Assembly (NCBI GenBank): GCA_003550325.1
Contig: QKWP01000123.1
Span: 324,387 to 388,386, forward strand
DNA length: 64,000 bases
Direction: 5' to 3'
DNA from: Gigaspora rosea
Taxonomy: Eukaryota; Glomeromycota; Glomeromycetes; Diversisporales; Gigasporaceae
The notes under the pieces were generated by a model that was given only the letters and a program-made list of their open reading frames with translations, had not been told where the DNA came from and ran no database searches. Below are positions 45,490 through 57,138 of the stretch, one piece after another (the stretch's first letter is position 1; every line of letters starts with the position of its first letter). Both the position numbers and the translations under genes were made by a program.

Positions 45490-46135
45490 GAGCACAGTGT
45501 TGGGTGTACACACCAGTCTTATCTATACCACACATAAGCCTACGCTCGTGTATACTCTATTAATACCAACGCACGAACCTGCACGCTCGTTCTTCCCCTA
45601 TTTTTTCCAAAAAATACACTGTACTATATACTTATATGCCATTTCCTTCAACTTTGATTTGACAATGGTGTGGGGTGTACACGCTTGCCCCACTTATATA
45701 CACGCATGTTTGTATACCATGCTTATACCCTTACAAGAACATGCGACCTTCTTCTTTCCTTTTTTTTTCCGCCATCAATACTCTGAACCGTATACTCCTA
45801 TACCCTAATTTGAGAGCGGTGTAGGGTATCTACACTTGCCTTACTAATATACGCATACGATCATACCCGTTCGCATGCCTTATTTGTACTCGACACGAAA
45901 CATGCTCATTCATTCTTTCTTCTCACTCTTTTTTTTTCGATCAACAATGTACCTGTTTCATATATCTATATACCAATGCCCTTTAATTTTGAGAGCAGTA
46001 TAGGGTATACACCTGCCTTAACTATACACACATGAATATATACTTGCATTCATTCGTTCGTTCTTCTTCTTTTTTTTTCCTTTTTCTAACGGTACTTGTG
46101 CTCTATACTTAGTATACCATTTCCTTTTATTTCTC
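45490..46135. repeat. ~150-190 bp repeat units with pyrimidine tracts
   Basis: Four successive units, each with a GAG/AG-GTGT-GGGTGTACAC start, a stretch with ACACGAACATGC and CGTTC words and a TTCTTTTTTTTTCC tract. Two further units lie beyond the satellite (48055-48235 and 48450-48570), so this family brackets it. Confidence 0.75.
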
Positions 46136-46329
46136 GCCCAGATTTCATATTCAACACTCTCTTTATTAGAGATTATGAAGATACATAATGGGAGTGGTGC
46201 TCCACTCTATCACTTTTCTCTTCTACTTTTAGATACTGTGCTCATAACAACTCTACGTATACTGAGCTCAAAACAACTCTATATACACGTGATATATCAT
46301 GTGATAAAGCAAAATTGAAGATCGCCAAC

Positions 46330-47878
46330 GCTAAGGTATGGCACCTCTTTTTTTCAATAGCCAGTCCAAGCCCATGCTTATAGTGCGGCATATTTAACTC
46401 ATTACATACAACCTCCATTTTATAACAACGAGCTCGAGCCACGGTGCATCCAACTCGTGCACATGACAACATCAATGAGTTCGAGCCACGTTATGGTGCG
46501 GCGTATTCAGCTCGGTTCACATGACAGCATCATGAGTTTGAGCCCACGCTATGGTGCGGCACATTCAACTCGGTTCACATGACAACATCAACGAGTTTGA
46601 GCCCACGCTATTGTGCAGCACATTCAACTTGGTTCACATGATTTAACTCGCTAGCCCATGCTTATGGTGCGACATATTTAACTCATTACATACTATATTG
46701 ATTTTATAGCAACGAGTTCGAGCCCCCACTTTGGTGCGGCGCATTCAACTCGTACACATAACAACATCAACGAGTTCAAGCCCCCCTTTGTTGCGGCGCA
46801 TTTAGCTCAGTTCACATGACAACATCACGAGCTTGAGCCCATGCTATGGTGCTGCACATTCAACTTGGTTCACATGACAACATCAACGAGTTTGAGCCCA
46901 TGCTATGGTGCAGCACATTCAACTCAGTTCACATGATTCAACTTGTTACACCTGACGACAGGCAGGGCACTAGATGAGCCCATGCTTATGGTGTGGCATT
47001 TTAACTCATTATATACAACGTCAAGCCCACACTATGGTACGGTGCATTCAACTCGCACACATAACAACATCAACGAGTTCGAGCCCACGCTATGGTGCGG
47101 CGCATTCAGCTCAGTTCACACGACCACATCACGAGTTTGAGCCCATGCTATGGTGCAGCACATTCAACTTGGTTCACATGATTCAACTAGTTATATATGA
47201 CAACCAGTAGGGCACTAGATAACTAGATGAGCCCATGCTTATGGTGTGGCATATTTAACTGATTACATACAACATCGATTTTATAGCAACGAGTTCGAGC
47301 CCACACTATGGTGCGGCGCATTCAACTTGTACACATGACAACATCAATGAGTTCGAGCCCCGCTATGGTGCGGCACATTCAGCTCAGTTCATATGGCAAC
47401 ATCTCGAGCTTGAGCCCACGCTATAGTGCGGCACATTCAACTCGGTTCACATGACAACATCAACGAGTTTGAGCCCAAGCTATGGTGCAGCACATTCAAC
47501 TCGGTTCACATGATTCAACTTGTTACACATGAAAATAGGCAGGGCACTAGATGAGCCCATGCTTATGGTGCGACATATTTAACTAATTACATACACATCA
47601 ATTTTATAACAACGAGTTCGAGCTCACACTATGGTGTGGCGCATTCAACTCGCACACATGACAACATTACCGAGTTCGAGCCCACGCTATGGTGCGGCGC
47701 ATTCAACTCAGTTCACATGACCACATCATGAGTTTGAGCCCACGCTATAGTGTGGCATATTCAACTCGGTTCACATGACAACATCAACGAGTTTGAGCCC
47801 ACGCTATGGTGCAGCACCTTCAACTCGGTTCACATGATTCAATTCGTTACACATAACAACAGGCAGGGCACTAAATGC
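46330..47878. repeat. Satellite: ~59 bp monomers in a 250-320 bp higher-order repeat
   Basis: Monomers of the form GAGTTCGAGCCCACGCTATG, GTGCGGCGCATTCAACTCGG and TTCACATGACAACATCAAC repeat throughout. Every four or five monomers a distinct segment appears (GGCAGGGCACTAGATGAGCC, then ATGCTTATGGTGCGGCATAT and TTAACTCATTACATACAACA). Its markers fall near 46370, 46661, 46976, 47228 and 47551. Open frames here come from the array and are not genes. Confidence 0.85.
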
Positions 47879-48054
47879 ATTACTCCCACACATACCTTTT
47901 GTCTATAATCTACTACATGCATCTATAATTTCTATTGTCTACCATCATATGATATTACTTTATTCATATAAGCCTCAATTTCATATAAGCAACAAATCAG
48001 GTAATCCTAGCGATAATAACCCTAGTATGACTATCATCAATGCATAGAGCTAAT

Positions 48055-48610
48055 TTGGGAGCGGTGTGGGGTGTACACACCTGCATAGCCCTATAGCAAT
48101 ACTAAATCTATATGTGCACCTTCACTTATATCATACCCGAACTTATGCATTCACATGCCTTATTTATTCCTAATACGAACATGCACATTCGTTCTTCATT
48201 CTTTATTTTTTTTTTTTTTTTTTTTCAAGNNNNNNNNNNNNNNNNNNNNNNNNNNNNNNNNNNNNNNNNNNNNNNNNNNNNNNNNNNNNNNNNNNNNNNN
48301 NNNNNNNNNNNNNNNNNNNNNNNNNNNNNNNNNNNNNNNNNNNNNNNNNNNNNNNNNNNNNNNNNNNNNNNNNNNNNNNNNNNNTTTTTTTTTTTTTTTT
48401 CTAACAGTGCACTATTATATACTCCTAAACCATTTCTTTTACTATTAATTTGAGAATGGTATCGGGTGTACACGCCCGCCTCATCTATATCACACATGAA
48501 CCTGTGTGTTCACATGCTCTAATTCACCACACGAACATGCGCGTTCGTTTATTTTTATTTTTATTTTTTTTATAATACCTTGCACCCTGTACTATATACT
48601 CATGCTACAA
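48055..48610. repeat. Flanking repeat units, containing the gap
   Basis: Same family as 45490-46135: GGGAGCGGTGTGGGGTGTAC at 48057 and GAATGGTATCGGGTGTACAC at 48453. The first unit runs into poly-T and the N gap. Confidence 0.75.
48230..48384. other. Assembly gap (155 N)
   Basis: Unknown bases flanked by T-runs on both sides. Frames reported across it would be artefacts. Confidence 0.99.
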
Positions 48611-48878
48611 CCGTAGCCGTATTGCTTTCATATGTATTGTATAAATTCCAAAATGATTTACAGGTAAATCCAACTCTATTCCAACCAAGAATTAATTTAA
48701 ATTCGTAAGAAATACTTCTTGTACCCGCTGGTCGCACATATTCGCTATTGTATTGACTAGTGCATATCCTCCCTTTTTTCTAAAATATTAGATTTTTAAA
48801 TTTTGAAGGCTTGGAAATTCTCCTTCACTTGATAAAAAAAATAGCAACAAAGAAAAAACTGTCTTGTTCTTGCGACGG

Positions 48879-49039
48879 TGCTGGACGCAATGTCGAGCAG
48901 AAAACTCAAAGAATGAAGGAAATCAATACAGATCATCAGGTTACTCAAATACCATTTCATCATACCTTATCTGCAGTTACATAAAGGGTCCGGTGACTCA
49001 CAATAATGTTCCGCCTTGTGACTTCATTCACAAGCGGAT
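48879..49039. repeat. Direct repeat A, right bracket
   Basis: Copy of 44367-44526 in the same orientation, with scattered substitutions. Confidence 0.85.
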
Positions 49040-49890
49040 CAAAACCAAGTGAATCAGCAAAGCTAAATTGTACCAATATCCATCATTGCTCTCCCATCCG
49101 ATGGTCACAGTATGTACTACTTTATTGATATTTTAAAACATTAACACTATGAAATTACCAAAAGTAGAGTTCCACATTATCCGTTTATCTATTTATCCAT
49201 AGATATCCGGTGTTGTAAACTTTTTTTAATTACTATTTTTTCTTTTGTGTAAATCTGCCCATATATAGTTAGAGTATTTTGCCCTGAACAATGTATTTCT
49301 TTTTTAGTACAGTATATAATTAAGATAGATAGTGGTTTCGGACCTTGGATCTAAGTTCTGGGTCACAAACAATGGTTTGGAACCATAGATCCTTGTCTGG
49401 AACTACCAAAATAGTTTGAAGTTTAAGATTGTGGTCTTTAACTGTTATGCTTGAGTAAATAAAAAGGGCACAATTCATTTTGCCCAAACAAAACTAAATA
49501 ATCACAATTTTGCCAATAAACATTAAACCCAATCTACTCTTAAAAACCTGATTTATACCCAATTTAGCATAAACCCATACTAATATTTCGGGTGAAATTG
49601 TTTTTTAATTCTGAAATATTTCAGATTTAACACTGTGATCTAAAATAAAAATTCCAAATTCCGTATTCAAGACAAAAATCTGATATAAATCCGATAAGAT
49701 CCTATATTTCCGATATTCCGATATAAATCCGATATAAATAAATATATATCTTTTTTAGTGCAGTCCTATGATTTGTGCCTGGGCAATTTGGAATTTGAGG
49801 TGTAACAATAAACCACTTGAAAATCGAATGTTTAACAATTCTTCGAATTGATAAACCTTCTAAGTTTTCAATTATCTTGCTGCTAATATA
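49040..49890. other. Intergenic, no gene seen
   Basis: Diffuse repeats of GATATAAATCCGATA and TGGATC/GATCC words (49320-49740), but no defined element or gene. Confidence 0.4.
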
Positions 49891-49991
49891 TGGGCGCTGT
49901 TAATAGAAAAGGGGAAAATCTCTTTATAAATCTGGCCAAAATTTACCTGATTTAAAAAGAGATTTTTCCCTTTTCTGTTGAACAATGCTCA
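49891..49991. mobile_element. 101 bp TA-flanked MITE
   Basis: TGGGCGCTGTTAATAGAAAA at the left is inverted at the right (complement TGAGCATTGTTCAACAGAAA), followed by AGGGGAAAATCTCTTT and its inverse. TA lies on both sides, as for Tc1/mariner-type insertions. Confidence 0.65.
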
Positions 49992-50559
49992 TACAGTGCT
50001 CTTTTTTTGCTTGTTTACCGGGCTGCCAAAATTTTATGATTATTGTATTTTACCAAAAATAAGACTCTGTTTATTATAATTGGTGCATATTTTCGGAAAC
50101 AAATTATTTATTTTCGATTTTTGCCCAAACCAATTTTTTTGCGATTTGGTCAACAGGAAGCCCATCAACAATTACATGGGCATCCTAGATAATAACAAGA
50201 AAAGGTGGTACGTACGTATTAGGGTGATAACTCAACTAGTAAATCAAAACTATGTTAGCAGTATTAGTAATTTTACTATGATCAGATTTTAATCAGTGAA
50301 ATTAAAAATATCATATTGATATATATTTAATTAATAAATAATGCACAAAATTCTAAAGAATGTACCTTGACATCATACTTCTTTTTCTAATTTCTTTTAA
50401 CTAAAAGCTCTTCGCAAAAGTTATCTCTAAAAAGTTACGCTTAATTTTTCATTTCCATTAAGATGAAGTAAAGTATTATGCTAAAGGGTATATTATTCCG
50501 CAAAGCACAGTACTTCTGAATCGTTTTATCAAGGTTTATTAATTGTTAAAGGTTTGTTA

Positions 50560-50745
50560 AGGTTTCATCAATTCGTCATATATTTCGTCATTTCGTCATA
50601 AATTTCGGTAATTCGTCATAGATTTCGTCAATTTGTCATAGATTTCATCAATCGTCGGGGTTTCATCAATTGTCATAGTTTCGTCATGACGAAACTTTGA
50701 TGAAACCATTTCGTCATCGCAAAAATAATTTCGTCAGGCATCTTT
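50560..50745. repeat. TTTCGTCA-rich repeat, likely hAT-type MITE
   Basis: Irregular repeats of TTCGTCATAGATTTCGTCA, a central TTTCGTCATGACGAAA palindrome, and a right end whose complement is TAAAGATGCCTGACGAAATT, as in the element at 28684-28787. The left end is not clear. Confidence 0.6.
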
Positions 50746-50861
50746 AGTTACACCAATTGTTAACTTGCAAAGTACCTCCCGGAAATAGAGGCCAACAGAG
50801 CTACTATCGACAGGGAGTCACGTGATTACAGGACACGGGACTGTGCAGTGGTATATCGTAG

Positions 50862-51037
50862 TAGGACCCCGAAATATACATAGATAGGTTAGGTATGAGT
50901 TTGCTTATTTTTGAAGTTTTTATGCAGATCTTTTCTATTTATAGTATTTTTTGCTTATTTTTGAAGTTTTTTGCAGATCTTTTCTTTTTTAGTAACCCTA
51001 TAATTAACCTGACCTATCTATGTATATTTCGGGGTCC
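50862..51037. mobile_element. 176 bp MITE with 31 bp inverted ends
   Basis: Ends TAGGACCCCGAAATATACAT continuing to AGATAGGT-AGG are inverted with one mismatch. TATCGTAG flanks both sides (50854-50861 and 51038-51045). Inside, TTGCTTATTTTTGAAGTTTT followed by TGCAGATCTTTTCT occurs twice in direct order. Confidence 0.78.
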
Positions 51038-51045
51038 TATCGTAG

Positions 51046-53610
51046 TTGTTAGTATTTATACAAATGAGAGGGTTTATGTTTATAGTGTGATTTGGCAATT
51101 CATAAAAGAATATGATGCAATGTATAGAATCGATTAGAGTGTGTCCTTTATTAATATATTAAAAGATCATAGCAAATATGCCTACAAAGTGGAGCAAATA
51201 TCGCCCGTTTATATAATAAAATATTCTATACTAAAATATGGCACTTATGCCATGAGTGTTCTATCTATTGTTTATATTATATCTATCATTGATGTTATTA
51301 CTTGAGCTATTCCTACCATGTCAATCCCTTATGGTATCTCTTTTCGATCTACCTTGTATGGTTTGAGTGGCTGATATAATAGAAACAGCAGATCTAACAT
51401 TTGGGCAACCTACGTAGCTCACCCACAAAAAATTTTCCAGTCATGTGACTTTTTGTGGCACAAACTAGACGCAAACCAATTGAATTTTAGAATCAGGTGT
51501 AACATAAAAATTGCGCTTTTTGTGATTTTTCATAAAAAAGCACTAATAAGGCCGTTTGAAGTTAATTTTTCAGTTAACATCACCCCCTCTCCCCCCAACG
51601 GCCCCTGGCCCTCCCAGTAAAATGAACTAAAATAAAAAAATAAAATATTATCATTATTTAAAAATCAAATTTAATATATAAATTCATTTATTACTTCGTG
51701 CATAAGATATTACTAGTATATATTAAGTATTTATAAAGTGGCTGGCATACGTACATAGCTCTATATCTGATATATGGAGACGTCTAAAGCAGAGCAGAAT
51801 CACATGACACCTGATAAATCAAATTAGGAATTGATGATCTTCAGCAAAATGAGGAACGAAAACCTTGAAAAATACAAAAAACGACAGTTTAAACCTACCT
51901 TGGTGTGTTAATTAAAAATATAGGAAGTCAATTTTGCTTATATATTACTACTGAAACCTATCTAAGGCCGTTTGAAGCTAATTTTTCAGTTAAGGTATAA
52001 AAAAAGTAAAAATTAAAAAAATAAAAATACCAAATATAATCACGAAATAACACAATGGGGTGTGGTTTCGAAGTTCAGCCTAAATTAAGATTAATTCAGG
52101 CCAAAATTCAAAATAACTCTCTGTGCGTTATTTCGCGGTTATACGGCAAATAAAAATAAAATAACACAGGCTGATTAACTCAATTTATCAAAAAAATTTT
52201 GCGCATAATCGTGCGAAAAAAAAATATAATTTAAAATAAAGTAAAATACAATAAAATAAAAACAAAATAAAAAAAAACATAATTTCAAAAAAATATAAAA
52301 TAAATAAAAAATAAATAAATAAGAACAAATTTTAGCCCTACTTGATTGTCCTCTCATATATGTTTATTTAGTTTGTGATGTAACAATTCAAGAAAAACTG
52401 CTGAAAATAGAGTTTCCAAAGTGTTTTTATTCGATTTTGAAGAGCTAGAGAACTAATGAGTAAGAAATGCTTGAATAAACATTTAACTTTTTCAGAAATA
52501 ACAATTACAAAACAATTATTCGAATTGATACTTTTTTACATAATTTTTAAGCTATCCGAGTAGTGATTTATTTCATTCAATGAAGGACAAAATTTGCTTG
52601 ACCAATACATATGGCCTGATTTGGCTCCGATCACTATGTAAATTTTGTGATGATCGTGAATTTGTAAATAAGATCTTCAAATTTGCACTAATCGAATAAA
52701 TTTGGTTTGGGATTATTACGAATTTGTCCTACACTAAAAATCAATATTACAATCAGATGATTTCTAAACCAATCATAAACAATTATCTCTCTTGAATCTA
52801 CTTGCAATCACGGTTTGTAGATGGGTTGTAAATAGGTTTTTGTTGAAATGAATAGAAATGAGTAGAAATAGGTAGAAATGAGCGAAAGGTATTGAAACTA
52901 AAAATATTAGCTTTTAAATAAGATTTTATATCAGGTTTTCTGACTTTTGTTTATTTATTTTTTTTAGCACCTTTATATTTACAAACCTCTTTTTTTAAAG
53001 TCTTTAGATTATCGTGCTAAATATATGAATTGCATAGAAGATCAAGAAACAAAAAATTTTGAAATATTTATTATGGAACAAATATTTTTAAAAGTACAGG
53101 TGTAAAGTGAAATACTCTGTGTGAAAATATTGTGAAAATATTATGAGACCATTTCGAAAATGATAGCGTTCAATATTTATTTTCTAAGAGACTTGTCATG
53201 TTTTTTAAATTAGACTTACTATTTATTTTTATTAATAAATTTATTATACTAGTTTTATACACATGCTTTACCATGTGTATAAGAAGACATTCAAAAAACC
53301 TGTGCAACTTCTGATCAGATTTTAATAATCAATAAGTATTATTGCAATGTCTATCATGGATTACTATAAAATTATTTTGTATGACTTGCTATCATGATTA
53401 TAGTGATCGAAATTAAAATTTCATTGCAGAATATGCTTATTATACTATTGTTATCAATATTTGATTAAAAGGTTAATTAGTCAAATTATTGTAATTTCTT
53501 CATGTTACTATAAAAAAAAATTCCATTACGAAACTTACCTAGCATATAATATATAAATAAAAAAATTGTATATAGGACTTATTCGTTGCTAAGTAACCTT
53601 AAGGCCATGC
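51046..53610. other. Intergenic with MITE fragments
   Basis: 51425-51520 (CACCCACAAAAAATTTTCCA, GTCATGTGACTTTTTGTGGC) is an inverted copy of 57295-57395. GGCCGTTTGAAGTTAATTTT at 51569 and a variant at 51965 are single ends of the Harbinger-like family at 56887-57138. No gene is seen; 52175-52357 is an A-rich stretch. Confidence 0.45.
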
Positions 53611-54500
53611 AAAGTTGATTTTTCATTTTGCATTACCCGCTATCCTATTGTTTCAATTTTTTCAATTTTTTTTTTTTTTAGATCCCAATTGTGCCAATTG
53701 TTCGATTTTTGAGATCTATTTTTTCTCACAAAGTTAATAATTGAATGAATTCTAAGTGTGGCAAAAAATTTATTTCAATAATTATTTTCATCCAGTGTCA
53801 CCTGATGGAAACTTTAATTTCCCGTAATCGTTCGATAGGACTGATAGGAAAAATATAACTGTCGACCCAATTTTTTGATTCCTTGTTGTGCAAAATAAAA
53901 ATTAGCTTTGTATAGCCTTAACTGTGAACATTATTTATTAAAATAAAACTAAAAAAAAATAAAAGCTGCTAGTCCGTTCCGAATTTTGAAATCCATGTAA
54001 TGCAAAACGAAAAATCAACTTTGCGTGGCTAATATGTAGTTATGAGTTAGTTGTATTAAAGTTTCATGCTATTGTAAAAAATTTTGTTATAAAACTTACT
54101 TATTGTTCTAAGACTACGCAAAGTTAAATTTTTGTTTTACATTACGCACTGACCCATTTTTTCAATTTTTTCAATTTTTTTTTTATAAGTCCCAATTGTC
54201 CAATTATTCTATTTTTGTTATTTAATTTTTCTTTATAAATTATTCTGGTATTACATGACAGAGACATTAGCTTTTCGAAATTATCTGATAGGGTCGATAG
54301 AAAATCTAACTTCTAACCCCAATTTTCTGATTCCATGTTATACAAAGTGTTGAAATTAACTTTATGTGGCCTTAGACGCAACTTAAAGCTATTAGTTTAT
54401 AATAGATTAATTTAAAAAAAAAATCTGACCGACCGACCAGGAATATTGAGACTCATGTAATGCAAAATGAAAAATTATCTTTGTATGATCTAATATACGA
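53611..54500. mobile_element. Cluster of GGCCATGCAAAGTT-type MITEs
   Basis: Ends of one family occur repeatedly: TTAAGGCCATGCAAAGTTGA (53609), an inverted end closing TAGCCTTAA (53930), another closing at about 54030, then a second diverged copy (about 54108 to 54375 and 54500). Each has T-runs after TTTCAATTTTTTC. The GGCC ends and TAA/TTAA flanks suggest a Harbinger-like group. Confidence 0.5.
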
Positions 54501-55043
54501 AATGGATAAGATTGGGATGGTTTGTATTGGAATTAAATATTGATTTCTATTATGAGCTATTGCAAAAATTCTGTTACAAAGCTTGTATGCCATTCTAGTA
54601 ATAATGAAAGGTGAGTTAGTTGTATCAGAATTGTCATGAGTTGAAAAATTCTCTTACAATCTTACTCTGCATATAATACGTGAGCAGGGTTGTTAGTTTA
54701 ATTAAAATCCTGTAAAAATTTGTAAAAAAATTCTCTCACTATTTAGTAATTATAAACTTACTTGGCATATAATACATTTTAAGATGGCTTTTATCAAGAA
54801 TTTCTGTAAAAAATTCTCACAAAACTTGCTCGTTCGTTATTCCAATAATCACAATATGTGGTTAGGGTTGAGTTAGTTTGCGTCGATATTATTATAGTTT
54901 TTATCGTTATTTACTGTTATAACCCTTACCGTTCTGACGATACACAGTATTTAACTCACTAATGTATGCTATTACTCAATCTAATTTGAAATATGCAAAG
55001 TGCGCATGACGAATGGAAGTTGATTTTTTTAAAAATACAAAGT
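54501..55043. other. Intergenic, no gene seen
   Basis: Diverged repeats of a phrase around ATTCT-TTACAAA-CTTACT; no gene. Confidence 0.4.
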
Positions 55044-56472
55044 GCGCGTAACAAACAAAAATCGATTTTTTAAAAAAATATAAATGGATGACTAATTTAT
55101 ATTGATACGAATTATGACGAATTTATTATGACATTAAAATGCAAATTTAATTCTCACAGCAAAGTGCAATTGAAGTAGTACTAATTACTGTTTATTATAC
55201 ACTTACATAAATTAGTCAAATAAAAGATTTTGGTGTAGACTGGACTTTCGTCACAGTGGGATATATATTTTGCTTTGATTTGATTGATTCCTAATTACGA
55301 TGTATGTTGTCATTTTTTGCAAGTACAGAATTTGTATCAGTATTCACCGACTATGACACATCTCTTCACAATTATATTTTCCCACATAAATGTGCCTTAT
55401 ATAATTTATGAAGTTGTCATTACACGTTGCACCAGAATTATTTAATTTCTACCAGAATCGGAAAAGTGAAAACCATCACTCATACTAAAAAATCAACATT
55501 TTATATTTCATGTTACACATTCAACATGATTGTACTGGTATTACCAGTAAGCCCTCCCCAAGAATATTAACAATGCCTAGTACTACTTAGACAAAATTAA
55601 CATGACTGTGGCATTACAATTATGGAAGGTAGCAACTTTTTATTAATTAACAAAAGTACTTAATTCTCTGAAATAGATCTTTTTTGCACGTTTTAGCTAG
55701 TGTCAGGTAATTTTAGGCAATTGAAGTTGTAGCTTTAGCACGTAACAAACGATATCAATTTTTAAAAAAAAAATATAAATGGTGACTAATTCATAGTGAT
55801 ACGAATTATGACGAATCTATTACAACATTAAAATGCAAATGATCATAATTACAAATTAAATAGATCGTCATAATAGATCATATATTTAATTCTCACGGTC
55901 TTTGGATATGGAAAAGTGCAATTGAAGTAGCACCAATTACCTTCGTTATACATTTACATAAGAAATTAGTAGAATAAGATTTTGGTGCAGACTGGACATT
56001 CGTCATAGCGAGACATTTATTTTGCTTTAATTTGATTGATTCTTAATTACGACGTACGTTGTCATTTTTTGCAAGACAGAATTTGTATTAGTATTCACTG
56101 ACTATGACACATTTCTTCACAATTATATTTTCCCACATCAATGTGCCTTATATAATTTATGTGTTGTCATCATGTGTTGCATCAGAATTATTTAACTCCT
56201 ATCAGAATCACTATCACTCATACTAAAAAAATCAACATCTTATATTTCATGTTACACATTCAACATGATCGTGCTGGTATTACCGGTAAGCCCCCCAAGA
56301 ATATTAACAATGCCTAGTACTACTTAGGTAAATTTAATATAGCTGTGGCATTATGATTATGGAAGGTATCAACTTTTTAAAAGTACTTAACTCCCTGAAA
56401 TAGATCTTTTCTGCACATTTTAGCTAGCGCCAGGTAATTTTAGGCAATTGAAGTTGTAACTTTAGCAAGTTA
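55044..56472. repeat. ~700 bp tandem duplication, two diverged copies
   Basis: 55044-55738 and 55739-56472 share GCRCGTAACAAAC at the start, then AATTATGACGAA, GACTGGAC-TTCGTCA, CCGACTATGACACAT-like, TACACATTCAACATGAT, ACCAGTAAGCCC and GGTAATTTTAGGCAATTGAA near the end. The second has a ~55 bp extra segment (about 55840-55910). No coding sequence; older than the duplication at 24.4 kb. Confidence 0.8.
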
Positions 56473-56886
56473 ACACTTGCACCTTTTAGGCACAATATAT
56501 ATCAGCATGTGCTAGACATATGACCTTAATGATTATCCAATCAAAAGACAAAATGCCAGATTACAGATGTCATTTAGTATTATAAGATTTCTTTGAATTA
56601 TATACTGTATATTAAAAGCCTTAAAAATTATCCTTTGTGTGATAAATTTGTGTCAATTTTATATATTAAATATATTTACAGTATTAACGCCATAATTTTT
56701 CTAACCCAAATTATTACATAATGTGATATAATCGATTTGGAGTCAAATCTGCCCATATGGATCGCATACATATTTTAAAATGATGCAGATCTGATCACTA
56801 GATTACGAGAATTTTGGCTATAAAAATTGTACATAAGTATGAAATTCTTTATCTCTGATGAAAACATTATATAATTAATTAATTAA

Positions 56887-57138
56887 GGCCATTTGAAGTT
56901 AATTTTTCGGTTAACATCACCCTCCAGCTAAAGTCTCACCCGCCTCCCCTTGAAAACGAACAGCCAATCATAATGCTGTATGACTCTCACAGTCACCTGA
57001 TTTATATCAACCAATGAAATTGGCCCATCTTTGTTCATTTTTATATGTTCATTTCACATGTTCGTTTCATTTTATACCCTCACCCTCCTGAGAGTCCTAG
57101 AAAAGTAATGTTAACCGAAGAATCAACTTCAAATGGCC
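56887..57138. mobile_element. Harbinger-like MITE, intact copy
   Basis: Ends GGCCATTTGAAGTTAATTTT and complement GGCCATTTGAAGTTGATTCT, continuing through CGGTTAACAT, with TAA on both sides (56884-56886 and 57139-57141). A second copy sits at 61024-61261, and single ends lie near 51.57 and 51.96 kb. Confidence 0.8.

Noticed and set aside
46943-47210. Open frames in the satellite array
   Set aside because: Frames are produced by the repeated unit; no start or domain support.
48112-48497. Open frames crossing 48230-48384
   Set aside because: They run through unknown bases and poly-T; not evidence of a gene.
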